In this document: piece after piece, positions 1-7,785 of the stretch
How positions within the stretch are numbered: the stretch's first letter is position 1
Layout of the letters: each line of letters starts with the position of its first letter
NCBI RefSeq assembly: GCF_008761635.1
Contig: NZ_CP044344.1
Coordinates: 1,736,001-1,800,000 of the forward strand
Length of the DNA: 64,000 nucleotides
Reading direction: 5' to 3'
Origin: Nocardioides cynanchi
GTDB taxonomy: Bacteria; Actinomycetota; Actinomycetes; Propionibacteriales; Nocardioidaceae
Notes under the pieces: generated by a model
Seen by the model: only the letters and a program-made list of their open reading frames with translations
Database searches by the model: none
What the model was told of the DNA's origin: nothing
Translations under genes and position numbers: made by a program

Positions 1-2
1 AC

Positions 3-272
3 TGGCTGGTCCTGGTCGACGGTGACGGCAACCGCAAGCTCGCCTTCCAGCAGGTGCCGGTCCTGACGCCGACGACGTGGCCGGCGCACGACGTACCGAT
101 GCAGATGCATCTCGATCTCAGCGTCGCCGACGTCGCCGACCTCGAGCGCCACCGGACCCGTGCCGAGTCGCTCGGCGCCCGGCTGGTGCTGGACCGCAGC
201 GACGACGACGGCGAGCCGCTCTACGTCCTGGCCGACCCTTCGGGCCACCCGTTCTGCCTGCTGGTCCGCTGA
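3..272 (+). CDS. VOC-family (glyoxalase-like) protein, C-terminal part
   Basis: The reading frame is open from the window edge to a TGA, so only the last 89 residues are present and the start lies outside. The visible part has the two-strand, one-helix, hairpin pattern of a glyoxalase/bleomycin-resistance (VOC) module: a core ending in MHLDLSV, a helix, GARLVLD, then the closing YVLADPSGHPFCLLV, which is typical of actinobacterial 'glyoxalase-like domain' proteins. The substrate cannot be inferred. It converges on thrB with only two bases between the stop codons. Confidence 0.85.
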   Translation, partial: WLVLVDGDGNRKLAFQQVPVLTPTTWPAHDVPMQMHLDLSVADVADLERHRTRAESLGARLVLDRSDDDGEPLYVLADPSGHPFCLLVR

Positions 273-274
273 GG

Positions 275-1174
275 TCAGGCCGGCCGGGCGCCGACGCCGG
301 CGGCCGCGATGTCGAGCACCCGGACGTCCCAGCCCGGGGGCGCGAAGCCGAGCACGTCTCCGGTCTCGGCGGCGGTCAGCACCAGCACCGTCGGCCCCGC
401 GCCCGACACCACCGCTGCGTGTCCGGCGGCGCGCAACCGGTCCACGAGGTCCAGCGAGTCCGGCATCGCCGGGCGGCGGTAGGACTGGTGGAGCAGGTCC
501 TCGGTGGCGCTCAGCAGCAGTGCGGGCTGGCCGGCAAGCGCAGTCATCAGGAGTGCGGCGCGGCCGGCGTTGGCCGCCGCCTCTCCATGGGGTACGACGT
601 CCGGGAGCAGCCCGCGGGCCACGGCGGTCGACAGCGGCGTCGGCGGGACCAGGACGACGGCCCGGACCGTCGGGGAGACCGGGGCCCGGGCTGCGAAGAA
701 GCCGTCGTCGGCCCGGCCCGACACGGTGAGCCCCCCGAAGCAGGCCGCTGCGACATTGTCCGGATGCCCCTCGATGCCGGCTGCCAGCCGGAACGCCTCG
801 AGGTCGGACATCGCCTCGGAGCCGCCGTCCACCAGGGCCCGGGCCAGGTGGACGCCTCCGACGATCGCGGCCGACGACGACCCGAGGCCACGGGCGTGCG
901 GGATCCTGTTGGTGCAGGCCAGCTCGAGACCCGGAGCCGCTGCGCCGAGCGCCGCGAAGGTGGCCCGCATCGCCCGGACCACCAGATGGGACTCGTCGCG
1001 GGGCACCGCGTCGGCGCCCTCTCCATCCACCGTCACGGTCAGACCGCTCGGAACGACCGAGCCGCGCAGGGTGTCGCGCAGGTCGAGGGCCAGGCCGAGG
1101 GAGTCGAATCCGGGCCCGAGGTTGGCGCTGCTCGCCGGCACCGTGACGACGACCGGGCCGGGCGCGTGGCTCAT
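275..1174 (-). CDS. thrB: Homoserine kinase
   Basis: Phosphorylates homoserine to O-phosphohomoserine with ATP, the step before threonine synthase, in the cytoplasm. The 299-residue product has the GHMP-kinase layout: an N-terminal [15 protein letters not shown] strand-loop, the phosphate-binding motif [12 protein letters not shown] at about residue 90, and a C-terminal [11 protein letters not shown] glycine motif. Length is normal for the family. The ATG overlaps the thrC stop as ATGA, so the two are translationally coupled. It is the last gene of the argS-lysA-hom-thrC-thrB operon. A longer open frame runs upstream but only mirrors thrC in another frame. Confidence 0.96.
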   Translation of the reverse strand: MSHAPGPVVVTVPASSANLGPGFDSLGLALDLRDTLRGSVVPSGLTVTVDGEGADAVPRDESHLVVRAMRATFAALGAAAPGLELACTNRIPHARGLGSSSAAIVGGVHLARALVDGGSEAMSDLEAFRLAAGIEGHPDNVAAACFGGLTVSGRADDGFFAARAPVSPTVRAVVLVPPTPLSTAVARGLLPDVVPHGEAAANAGRAALLMTALAGQPALLLSATEDLLHQSYRRPAMPDSLDLVDRLRAAGHAAVVSGAGPTVLVLTAAETGDVLGFAPPGWDVRVLDIAAAGVGARPA

Positions 1175-2304
1175 CGCAGCCCGGCCGCCGCGGCCGCCTG
1201 GTCCACGTCGGCGTCGATCACCGCGTCCACGAGGTCTCCGGCGGACTCCAGCGCCGTGGCGGTGTCCTTGAGCCCGTGCCCGGTCACGGTGATCGCGACG
1301 GTCAGGCCGGCGTAGGACTCCCCCGCCGCCAGGTCGGCGAGCAGGCCGGCCACCCCGGCGGCCGAGGCGGGCTCCACGAAGACGCCCTCGCGGCGCGCGA
1401 GCTCCGACTGCGCGGACAGGATCTGGGCGTCGCTGAGGGCGCGGAAGCGTCCGTCCGACTCGCGGGCGGCGGCCTCGGCCTGCTTCCACGACGCCGGGTT
1501 GCCGACCCGGATCGCGGTCGCCTTGGTCTCGGGGTCGGGGAACGGCTCGCCGGTGACCAACGGGGCAGCGCCCTCGGCCTGGAAGCCGCGCATCCGCGGC
1601 TTGCGGGTCGAGCGGCCCAGGGCGGCGTACTGCTCGTAGCCCAGCCAGTACGCCGTGATGTTGCCGGCGTTGCCGACCGGCAGCAGGTGCACGTCCGGCG
1701 CGTCGCCGAGGAAGTCGACGATCTCGAAGGCCGCGGTCTTCTGGCCCTGGATCCGGACCGGGTTGACCGAGTTGACCAGGCAGACGGGGTAGTTCCACGA
1801 CAGCTGGCGGGCCAGCTCGAGGCAGTGGTCGAAGTTGCCACGCACCATCACGATCAGGGCGCCGTGCACGATCGCCTGGGCCATCTTCCCGGCCGCGATC
1901 TTGCCCTCGGGCATCAGCACGATCGGGGTCAGTCCGGCTCGCGCCGCGTAGGCCGACATCGACGCCGAGGTGTTGCCGGTCGAGGCGCAGACCACGGCCC
2001 GGGCGCCCTCGTGCAACGCCACCGAGATCGCGGCGGTCATCCCGCGGTCCTTGAACGAGCCGGTCGGGTTGTCGCCCTCCACCTTGAGCCAGACGTCGCC
2101 GTCGGTCAGCTCCGAGAGCCAGGCCGAGTGCACCAGCGGGGTGCCGCCCTCGCGGAGCGTCACCGGCTCGAGGTCGTCGGGCAGCAGGTCGAGCAGCGGG
2201 CGGTACTCCGCGATCACACCCCTCCACTGCCGGGTGCCCCCGGGCCGGGCTGCGGAGTCGACGTCGGCCAGGTCGCCCTCGTCGCTGCGGTCGAGAGGGT
2301 TCAC
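1171..2304 (-). CDS. thrC: Threonine synthase
   Basis: A PLP enzyme that converts O-phosphohomoserine to threonine. The 377-residue chain carries the PLP-lysine motif [11 protein letters not shown] near residue 85 and the phosphate-binding loop [12 protein letters not shown] in the second half, as in the short bacterial and actinobacterial ThrC. The start is GTG, overlapping the hom stop by four bases (GTGA). The product feeds directly from thrB, the next gene, so the last two threonine steps are made from coupled cistrons. Confidence 0.96.
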   Translation of the reverse strand: MNPLDRSDEGDLADVDSAARPGGTRQWRGVIAEYRPLLDLLPDDLEPVTLREGGTPLVHSAWLSELTDGDVWLKVEGDNPTGSFKDRGMTAAISVALHEGARAVVCASTGNTSASMSAYAARAGLTPIVLMPEGKIAAGKMAQAIVHGALIVMVRGNFDHCLELARQLSWNYPVCLVNSVNPVRIQGQKTAAFEIVDFLGDAPDVHLLPVGNAGNITAYWLGYEQYAALGRSTRKPRMRGFQAEGAAPLVTGEPFPDPETKATAIRVGNPASWKQAEAAARESDGRFRALSDAQILSAQSELARREGVFVEPASAAGVAGLLADLAAGESYAGLTVAITVTGHGLKDTATALESAGDLVDAVIDADVDQAAAAAGLR

Positions 2305-3602
2305 TCCACAGTCCCTTCCACACGCATCACCGACGTCACCTCGCGCACGCAGGCCAGGCCGCGCAGCCGCTCCACCGTGCTCGACAGCTGCGCGTCGGTC
2401 GCCTCGTGGGAGACCACGACGAGCTGGGCGTCCTCACCCCGGCCCTCCTGGCGCAGGGTCTGGATCGACACGTCCTCCTCGGCGAACGCGGTGGCGATCT
2501 CGGCGAGCACACCGGCGCGGTCGTCGACGTCGACGGCGACGTGGTAGCGGGTGCGGGTCTCGCCCATCGGCAGCACGACCCGGTCGGCGTACGCCGACTC
2601 GCCGGCCCCGCGGGTGTTGCCCAGCCGGTTGCGGGCGACCGTGACCAGGTCACCGAGCACCGCGCTGGCGGTCGGGGCACCACCGGCACCCGGTCCGTAG
2701 AACATCAGCTGACCGGCGGCCTCGGACTCGACGAACACCGCGTTGTAGGCCTCGCGCACGCTGGCCAGGGGGTGCGACCGGGGGATCATCGCCGGGTGCA
2801 CCCGCACCGAGATGCCCTCGTCCCCGCCGGCGCCGGTGACGATCTCGGCGATCGCCAGCAGCTTGACCACGCTGCCCATCTCGCGCGCCGACGCGATGTC
2901 GGCCGCGGTCACGTCGGTGATGCCCTCACGGTGAACGTCGGCCGCCGTCACCCTCGAGTGGAAGGCGAGGCTGGCCAGGATCGCGGCCTTCGCCGCGGCG
3001 TCGAAGCCCTCGACGTCGGCGGTCGGGTCGGCCTCGGCGTACCCCAGGTCCTGCGCCTCTTCCAAGGCCTCGTGGAAGCCGGCGCCGGTGGAGTCCATCT
3101 TGTCGAGGATGAAGTTGGTCGTGCCGTTGACGATGCCGAGCACCCGGGTCACCCGGTCACCGGCCAGTGACTCGCGCAACGGCCGCAGGATCGGGATCGC
3201 GCCGGCCACGGCGGCCTCGTAGTAGAGGTCACGGCCGGCCTTCTCGGCCGCCTCGAACAGCGTCGGCCCGTCGTCGGCCAGCAACGCCTTGTTGGCGGTG
3301 ACGACGCTGGCGCCGTTCTCCAGCGCGGAGAGGATCAGCGCCCGGGCCGGCTCGATCCCGCCGATCACCTCGACCACGAGGTCGACGTCGTCGCGGGCCA
3401 CCAGTGCGGCGGCGTCCGTGGTGAGGAGCCCGTCGGGGACGACCACGTCGCGCGCCGCGTCGATCCGGCGTACGGCGACGCCCACGAGGCGCACGGGTGC
3501 ACCGACCCGTGCGGTCAGGTCGCCGGCCTGCTCGGTGAGCAGCCGCACCACCTGGGATCCCACGGAGCCACAGCCGAGCACGGCGACGTTCAGCGGCTTC
3601 AC
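2301..3602 (-). CDS. hom: Homoserine dehydrogenase
   Basis: Reduces aspartate semialdehyde to homoserine with NAD(P)H, the branch point toward threonine and methionine. The 433-residue protein begins with a Rossmann motif, [13 protein letters not shown]. The catalytic core contains [14 protein letters not shown] and an [10 protein letters not shown] segment typical of homoserine dehydrogenases. It ends in an ACT domain from about residue 350 ([14 protein letters not shown]), the usual site of threonine feedback. The GTG start overlaps the lysA stop by four bases. It belongs to the aspartate-family operon. Confidence 0.96.
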   Translation of the reverse strand: MKPLNVAVLGCGSVGSQVVRLLTEQAGDLTARVGAPVRLVGVAVRRIDAARDVVVPDGLLTTDAAALVARDDVDLVVEVIGGIEPARALILSALENGASVVTANKALLADDGPTLFEAAEKAGRDLYYEAAVAGAIPILRPLRESLAGDRVTRVLGIVNGTTNFILDKMDSTGAGFHEALEEAQDLGYAEADPTADVEGFDAAAKAAILASLAFHSRVTAADVHREGITDVTAADIASAREMGSVVKLLAIAEIVTGAGGDEGISVRVHPAMIPRSHPLASVREAYNAVFVESEAAGQLMFYGPGAGGAPTASAVLGDLVTVARNRLGNTRGAGESAYADRVVLPMGETRTRYHVAVDVDDRAGVLAEIATAFAEEDVSIQTLRQEGRGEDAQLVVVSHEATDAQLSSTVERLRGLACVREVTSVMRVEGTVE

Positions 3603-5002
3603 TCGTGCGCTCCCAGGTCGGTGGCCAGCAGGTCGTCCACAGTCTCGCGCCGGACGAGGGTCGTCGCGACGCCGTCCCGCACCGCGACCACCGGCGGGCG
3701 CAACGCGTGGTTGTAGTTGGAGGCCATCGATCGGCAGTAGGCCCCGGTCGAGGGTACGGCGACCAGGTCGCCGGGCCGCACGTCGGCCGGCAGGAACTCG
3801 TCCTGCACCACGATGTCACCGGCCTCGCAGTGCTTGCCGACCACGCGGGAGAGCGCGGGCGGAGCAGCCGACGTGCGGGACGCGAGGGTGCAGGAGTAGT
3901 CGGCGTCGTAGAGGGCGGTGCGGATGTTGTCGCTCATCCCCCCGTCGACGCTGACGTAGGTGCGCACCGCTCCCCCGTCGAGCTCGACCCGCTTGACCGT
4001 GCCGACGGTGTAGACGGTGCACATCGCCGGGCCGACGATCGCTCGGCCGGGCTCGATCGACAGCCGCGGCTCGGCGACGCCCAGCGCCCGGCACTCGTGC
4101 TCGACGATCTTGGTCATCTCGGTGGCCAGCTGCGCCGGGTCGGCCGGGTCGTCCTCGGTGGTGTAGGCGATGCCGAAGCCGCCGCCGAGGTCCATCTCCG
4201 GCATGGTCACGCCCAGCTCGGTGCCGACCTGCGCGTGCAGCGCCAGCACCCGCCGGGCCGCGACCTCGAAGCCCGAGGTGTCGAAGATCTGGCTCCCGAT
4301 GTGGGAGTGCAGCCCGAGCAGCTCGAGCCCTGGGGCGGCGACCACACGTCGTACGGCCTCGAGAGCGTCGCCCGCGGTGATCGAGAAGCCGAACTTCTGG
4401 TCCTCGTGGGCGGTGGCGATGTACTCGTGGGTGTGCGCCTCGACGCCCGGCGTCACCCGCACCATCACCGGCTGGGAGCGGCCCAGGCTCACGGTGACCC
4501 GCTCCAGCCGGTCGAGCTCGTCGAAGGAGTCGACGATCACCCGACCGACCCCCTCGGCCACCGCGCGCCGCAGCTCGGGCTCGGTCTTGTTGTTGCCGTG
4601 GTAGCCGATCCGGGCCGGGTCGAAGCCGGCCCTCAGGGCGACCGTCAGCTCCCCGTCGGAGCAGACGTCCAGGCTCAGGCCCTCCTCGGCGACCCAGCGG
4701 GCGACGGCCGTGCAGAGGAACGCCTTGCCGGCGTAGTAGACGTCGTACCCGGCGAACCCGTCCCTGAAGGCGCGGGCCCGGGCCCGGAAGTCGGCCTCGT
4801 CGAGCACGTACGCCGGGGTGTTGACGTCGGCGACCAGGTCGGGCACGGAGACCCCGCCGACCACCAGCTCGCCGTCGACCTTGTGCGCGGTCGTCGACCA
4901 GAGGCGGTCGACCAGCACGTCGTGGTCCGCGGGCGGCCGCAGCCAGGCGGGTCCCCGCAGGGCGCCGTCGGCGTGCGCCCAGCCTGCCTCGTGAGTGGGC
5001 AT
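3599..5002 (-). CDS. lysA: Diaminopimelate decarboxylase
   Basis: Catalyses the last step of lysine synthesis, decarboxylating meso-diaminopimelate with PLP. The 467-residue protein has the alanine-racemase-like barrel with the PLP lysine in YYAGKAFLC (Lys93), the glycine-rich phosphate site DLGGGFGI, and the C-terminal beta domain with the CEAGDIVVQDEF loop that supplies the active-site cysteine from the partner subunit. It starts at ATG nine bases after the argS stop and its own stop overlaps the hom start, so lysine and threonine synthesis are co-transcribed with argS. Confidence 0.96.
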   Translation of the reverse strand: MPTHEAGWAHADGALRGPAWLRPPADHDVLVDRLWSTTAHKVDGELVVGGVSVPDLVADVNTPAYVLDEADFRARARAFRDGFAGYDVYYAGKAFLCTAVARWVAEEGLSLDVCSDGELTVALRAGFDPARIGYHGNNKTEPELRRAVAEGVGRVIVDSFDELDRLERVTVSLGRSQPVMVRVTPGVEAHTHEYIATAHEDQKFGFSITAGDALEAVRRVVAAPGLELLGLHSHIGSQIFDTSGFEVAARRVLALHAQVGTELGVTMPEMDLGGGFGIAYTTEDDPADPAQLATEMTKIVEHECRALGVAEPRLSIEPGRAIVGPAMCTVYTVGTVKRVELDGGAVRTYVSVDGGMSDNIRTALYDADYSCTLASRTSAAPPALSRVVGKHCEAGDIVVQDEFLPADVRPGDLVAVPSTGAYCRSMASNYNHALRPPVVAVRDGVATTLVRRETVDDLLATDLGAHE

Positions 5003-5011
5003 CGTCGACCG

Positions 5012-6667
5012 CTACATCCGCTCGGGCGCGGAGACGCCGAGCAGGGCCAGGGCGTTGGCGAGGACGATCCGGGTGGCCTCGAGCAGCACCAGCCGGGCCC
5101 GGTGCAGGTCGGACGGCTCCTCGTCACCCATCGGCAGCACCCGGCAGCCGTCGTAGAAGCGGTGGTACGACGCCGCGGTGTCCTCGAGGTAGCGGGCGAC
5201 GCGGTGCGGCTCGCGCAGCGTGGCTGCGGCGGACACGACCCGCGGGAGCTCGGCCAGCGCACGCAGGAGCTCGCGCTCCCTGTCGTCGGTGAGCAGCTCG
5301 GGGTGCGAGGCCGGCTCGAGGCCGAGGTCGGCGGCGTTGCGCAGGATCGAGGCCACCCGGGCATGGGCGTACTGGACGTAGAAGACCGGGTTGTCGGACG
5401 CCTGCCGGGTCATCTCCGCGGCGTCCAGGGTGAGCGGCGAGTCCGAGGGATAGCGGGCCAGGGTGTAGCGCAGCGCATCGACGCCGATCAGGTCCATCAG
5501 CTCCCGGAGCGTGACCAGGGTCCCCGCCCGCTTGGAGAGCTTGAGCTCCGCGCCGTCCTGCATGATCTTCACCATCTGGCCGATCAGCACCTCGACGGTG
5601 GCGTCCGGGTCGTCGCCGGCGCAGGCAGCCATCGCGCGCAACCGACCGACGTACCCGTGGTGGTCGGCACCGAGCAGGTACAGGCACCGGTCGAAACCCC
5701 GCGCCCGCTTGTCGAGGTAGTACGCCGTGTCGCTCGCGAAGTAGGTCAGGTCACCGTCGGAGCGGATCAGCACCCGGTCCTTGTCGTCGCCGAAGTCGGT
5801 GGTCCGCATCCAGACCGCGCCGTCCGCGTCGAAGACGTGTCCCTCTCCCCGCAGCTTCTCGAGGTTGTCGACGACCGACGAGTCGTCGTGGAGCGACCGC
5901 TCGCTGAACCAGACGTCGAAGTGGGTGCGGAACTCGTCGAGCTCGGCCTGCTGCTGGGCGAGCTGGATCCGGTAGCCCTCCTCGCGGAACGCGACCAGCC
6001 GCTCGTCGTCGGGCAGGTCGAGGATGCCCGGCCGCGCTGCCAGCACCTCCTGGGCCAGGTCGGCGACGTAGGCGCCGTGGTAGCCGTCCTCCGGCACCTC
6101 CTCACCCAGGGCGTGCGCCAGGATCGAGGCACCGAACTTGTCCATCTGGGTGCCCCGGTCGTTGACGTAGAACTCCCGGTCGACGACCGCGCCCGCGGCC
6201 TCCAGCACTCGCGCCAGGGCGTCGCCGACCGCGGCCCATCGGGTGTGCCCGAGGTGGAGCGGACCGGTCGGGTTCGCGGAGATGAACTCGACGTTGATCT
6301 TCTCGCCCCCGAGTGCCGTCGAGGTGCCGTACGCCGCGCCCAACGCCACGACGTCGTCGGCCACGGCCCCCTGGGCACCGGCCGCGACGGTGATGTTGAG
6401 GAAGCCCGGCCCGGCGATCTCCACGCCCGTGACGGCGTCGGCGACCTCGAGCCGGGCGGCGATCAGGGTGGCCAGGTCCCGCGGGGGCAGGCCCGCCCGC
6501 TTGGCCAGCTGGAGGGCGACGTTGGTGGCGTAGTCGCCGTGACCCTGCTGCCGCGGTCGTTCGACGGTCACCGCGGCGGGCACACCGTCGGGCAGCTCGA
6601 TGGCGCCCTCACCGCACAGCTCCGCCAGCGCGGCGACGACGAGGTCGGAGAGCTGCTCGGGGTTCAC
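5012..6667 (-). CDS. argS: Arginyl-tRNA synthetase
   Basis: Charges tRNA-Arg. The 551-residue class I synthetase has an N-terminal Add-1 type domain, the HIGH-box as HLGH at residues 138-141 in NPTGPLHLGHTR, a KMSK-like LKLSKRAG near residue 380, and a DALR anticodon-binding domain at the C terminus. The open frame extends 50 codons further, but those codons run antisense to the tRNA-Arg gene. The GTG at 6667 is preferred because a TACCCT -10 element ends six bases upstream of it, which implies a leaderless message. First gene of the aspartate-family operon. Confidence 0.95.
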   Translation of the reverse strand: MNPEQLSDLVVAALAELCGEGAIELPDGVPAAVTVERPRQQGHGDYATNVALQLAKRAGLPPRDLATLIAARLEVADAVTGVEIAGPGFLNITVAAGAQGAVADDVVALGAAYGTSTALGGEKINVEFISANPTGPLHLGHTRWAAVGDALARVLEAAGAVVDREFYVNDRGTQMDKFGASILAHALGEEVPEDGYHGAYVADLAQEVLAARPGILDLPDDERLVAFREEGYRIQLAQQQAELDEFRTHFDVWFSERSLHDDSSVVDNLEKLRGEGHVFDADGAVWMRTTDFGDDKDRVLIRSDGDLTYFASDTAYYLDKRARGFDRCLYLLGADHHGYVGRLRAMAACAGDDPDATVEVLIGQMVKIMQDGAELKLSKRAGTLVTLRELMDLIGVDALRYTLARYPSDSPLTLDAAEMTRQASDNPVFYVQYAHARVASILRNAADLGLEPASHPELLTDDRERELLRALAELPRVVSAAATLREPHRVARYLEDTAASYHRFYDGCRVLPMGDEEPSDLHRARLVLLEATRIVLANALALLGVSAPERM

Positions 6668-6673
6668 CGGCTC

Positions 6674-6679
6674 AGGGTA
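6674..6679 (-). promoter_or_regulatory. -10 element of a leaderless argS operon promoter
   Basis: On the minus strand this reads TACCCT (TANNNT). The GTG start of argS begins six bases further on and there is no Shine-Dalgarno sequence, the usual spacing of actinobacterial leaderless promoters. Inference from sequence only; no good -35 hexamer is visible. Confidence 0.55.
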
Positions 6680-6772
6680 TCGGCGCGCCTCGCGGCTCCC
6701 GACCGACTTCCAGCACGCGGATCCTGCTCCCCGGCGGGCTGTGCCGGTTTTCGTCGCCACCCCCGCCGCCGG

Positions 6773-6778
6773 TATGGT
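6773..6778 (+). promoter_or_regulatory. Possible -10 element of the tRNA-Arg gene
   Basis: TATGGT ends 12 bases before the first base of the tRNA and fits TANNNT. The upstream -35 region (around TTTTCG) is weak. Confidence 0.35.
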
Positions 6779-6790
6779 CGTCCCACCTGA

Positions 6791-6862
6791 GCCCCCGTAG
6801 CTCAGGGGATAGAGCACCGCCCTCCGGAGGCGGGAGCGAAGGTTCGAATCCTTCCGGGGGCG
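6791..6862 (+). tRNA. tRNA-Arg (anticodon CCG)
   Basis: A complete cloverleaf can be folded by hand. The acceptor stem is GCCCCCG paired with CGGGGGC (6855-6861), and the D arm contains the CTCAGGGG loop. The anticodon stem CCGCC/GGCGG encloses the loop CTCCGGA with anticodon CCG at 6824-6826, and the T arm GAAGG-TTCGAAT-CCTTC follows. The CCA end is not encoded. It decodes CGG, a frequent arginine codon in this GC-rich genome, and is divergent from argS. Confidence 0.95.
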
Positions 6863-7002
6863 CTCGTTCTTCTCGCACTGATCGGTCCGCGCCCCTGACG
6901 CCGCCTCGACCGTGCATGTCAGACCCAGGCTCTGGGTACCGACCCTCCGCTGGTAATCAAGCGAGCTCGGGTCCGTGTGGGGCGCGCCGGGAGTGTGGGT
7001 CC

Positions 7003-7024
7003 CGGCGGGCCGACGGACCCGCCG
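7003..7024 (-). terminator. Hairpin downstream of the small membrane protein
   Basis: CGGCGGG pairs with CCCGCCG around an 8-base loop, 18 bases past the stop of the minus-strand gene at 7043. There is no T tract, as is common in GC-rich actinobacteria. The rest of 6863-7042 holds no gene I can support. Confidence 0.4.
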
Positions 7025-7042
7025 AGGCGCACCCCGGCGCTC

Positions 7043-7657
7043 TCACTCCGCGGCGGCGCCGCCCTCGGGCGGGGACGCGCTCCGCCAACCCGGCGCGCTG
7101 GCGGGCGACGGACGCCGGGACAGCCACGCGGCGAACATCCCGCTGTTGCGGCGCTCCATCTCGTCGAGCAGGCTCCGGCGCAGGGCCGCCGCCGCGGCCC
7201 GCTCGTCGACCGTGGACGCCGACTTCACCCGCACGAAGCTGTTGCTCCACAGCTCGCACAACGCTCGCCCGTCCAGGGCACCGAGGAAGGCCTCCAGGTC
7301 GTACGCCGTGTCGACAGTGCCTTCGGGCGTCACCGAGGCCCCCGGGGCGACCGCCGAGGACCGTCGCGACACTCGGCCGACCAGGGACGGCGAGCTGAGG
7401 CCGGCGAGGAGCAGCAGCGGCAGGGTGGCCCCGCCGAGCGCCGGCGCCGCCGCGACGAGGAGGACGCCGGCGCAGGCCGGCTCCCGCCAGGCGTGACCGG
7501 AGTCAGGGACGAGGACCGCGCCGGCCCCGATGACCAGTCCCAGCCCGGTCACGGTGACGACCACGCCGAGGATCGGCGCCATCGCCATCCCGACCGCCGC
7601 GCCGGGCAGCCCCACCATCAAGAGCACGACCCACCAGAGCCGTCGGTAACCGCTCAT
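7043..7657 (-). CDS. Small membrane protein of unknown function
   Basis: Function not recognised. The 204-residue product has a hydrophobic N-terminal half with two or three predicted membrane segments (WWVVLLMVGLPGAAVGMAM, then a Gly/Val/Ala-rich stretch, then LLVAAAPALGGATLPLLLL). A charged soluble tail follows, containing ALCELW and LRRSLLDEMERRN. That last segment resembles a motif I associate with Nocardioides hypothetical proteins that end in 'YLDELERRNP..AAWL'. The ATG at 7657 is chosen over one nine codons upstream because GGAG lies seven bases before it. Confidence 0.7.
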   Translation of the reverse strand: MSGYRRLWWVVLLMVGLPGAAVGMAMAPILGVVVTVTGLGLVIGAGAVLVPDSGHAWREPACAGVLLVAAAPALGGATLPLLLLAGLSSPSLVGRVSRRSSAVAPGASVTPEGTVDTAYDLEAFLGALDGRALCELWSNSFVRVKSASTVDERAAAAALRRSLLDEMERRNSGMFAAWLSRRPSPASAPGWRSASPPEGGAAAE

Positions 7658-7785
7658 GCCACCACTCCGCACTTCTCGCCGCATGCCGAGGCCGCTGTGC
7701 GGCGTCTCCTCGACTCGCCTCCTGCACCGGATCCCCGTGCTTGAGAAGTACCCCGGCGCGGGGTCCCCATGTATGCGGCGTGGCG

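Noticed and set aside
3605..6790. 1061-codon plus-strand open frame
   Set aside because: It is antisense to lysA and argS, which carry clear family motifs and operon overlaps. High GC produces long antisense frames.
6668..6817. N-terminal extension of argS
   Set aside because: It would be antisense to the tRNA-Arg gene, and the -10 element and GTG at 6667 explain the start better.
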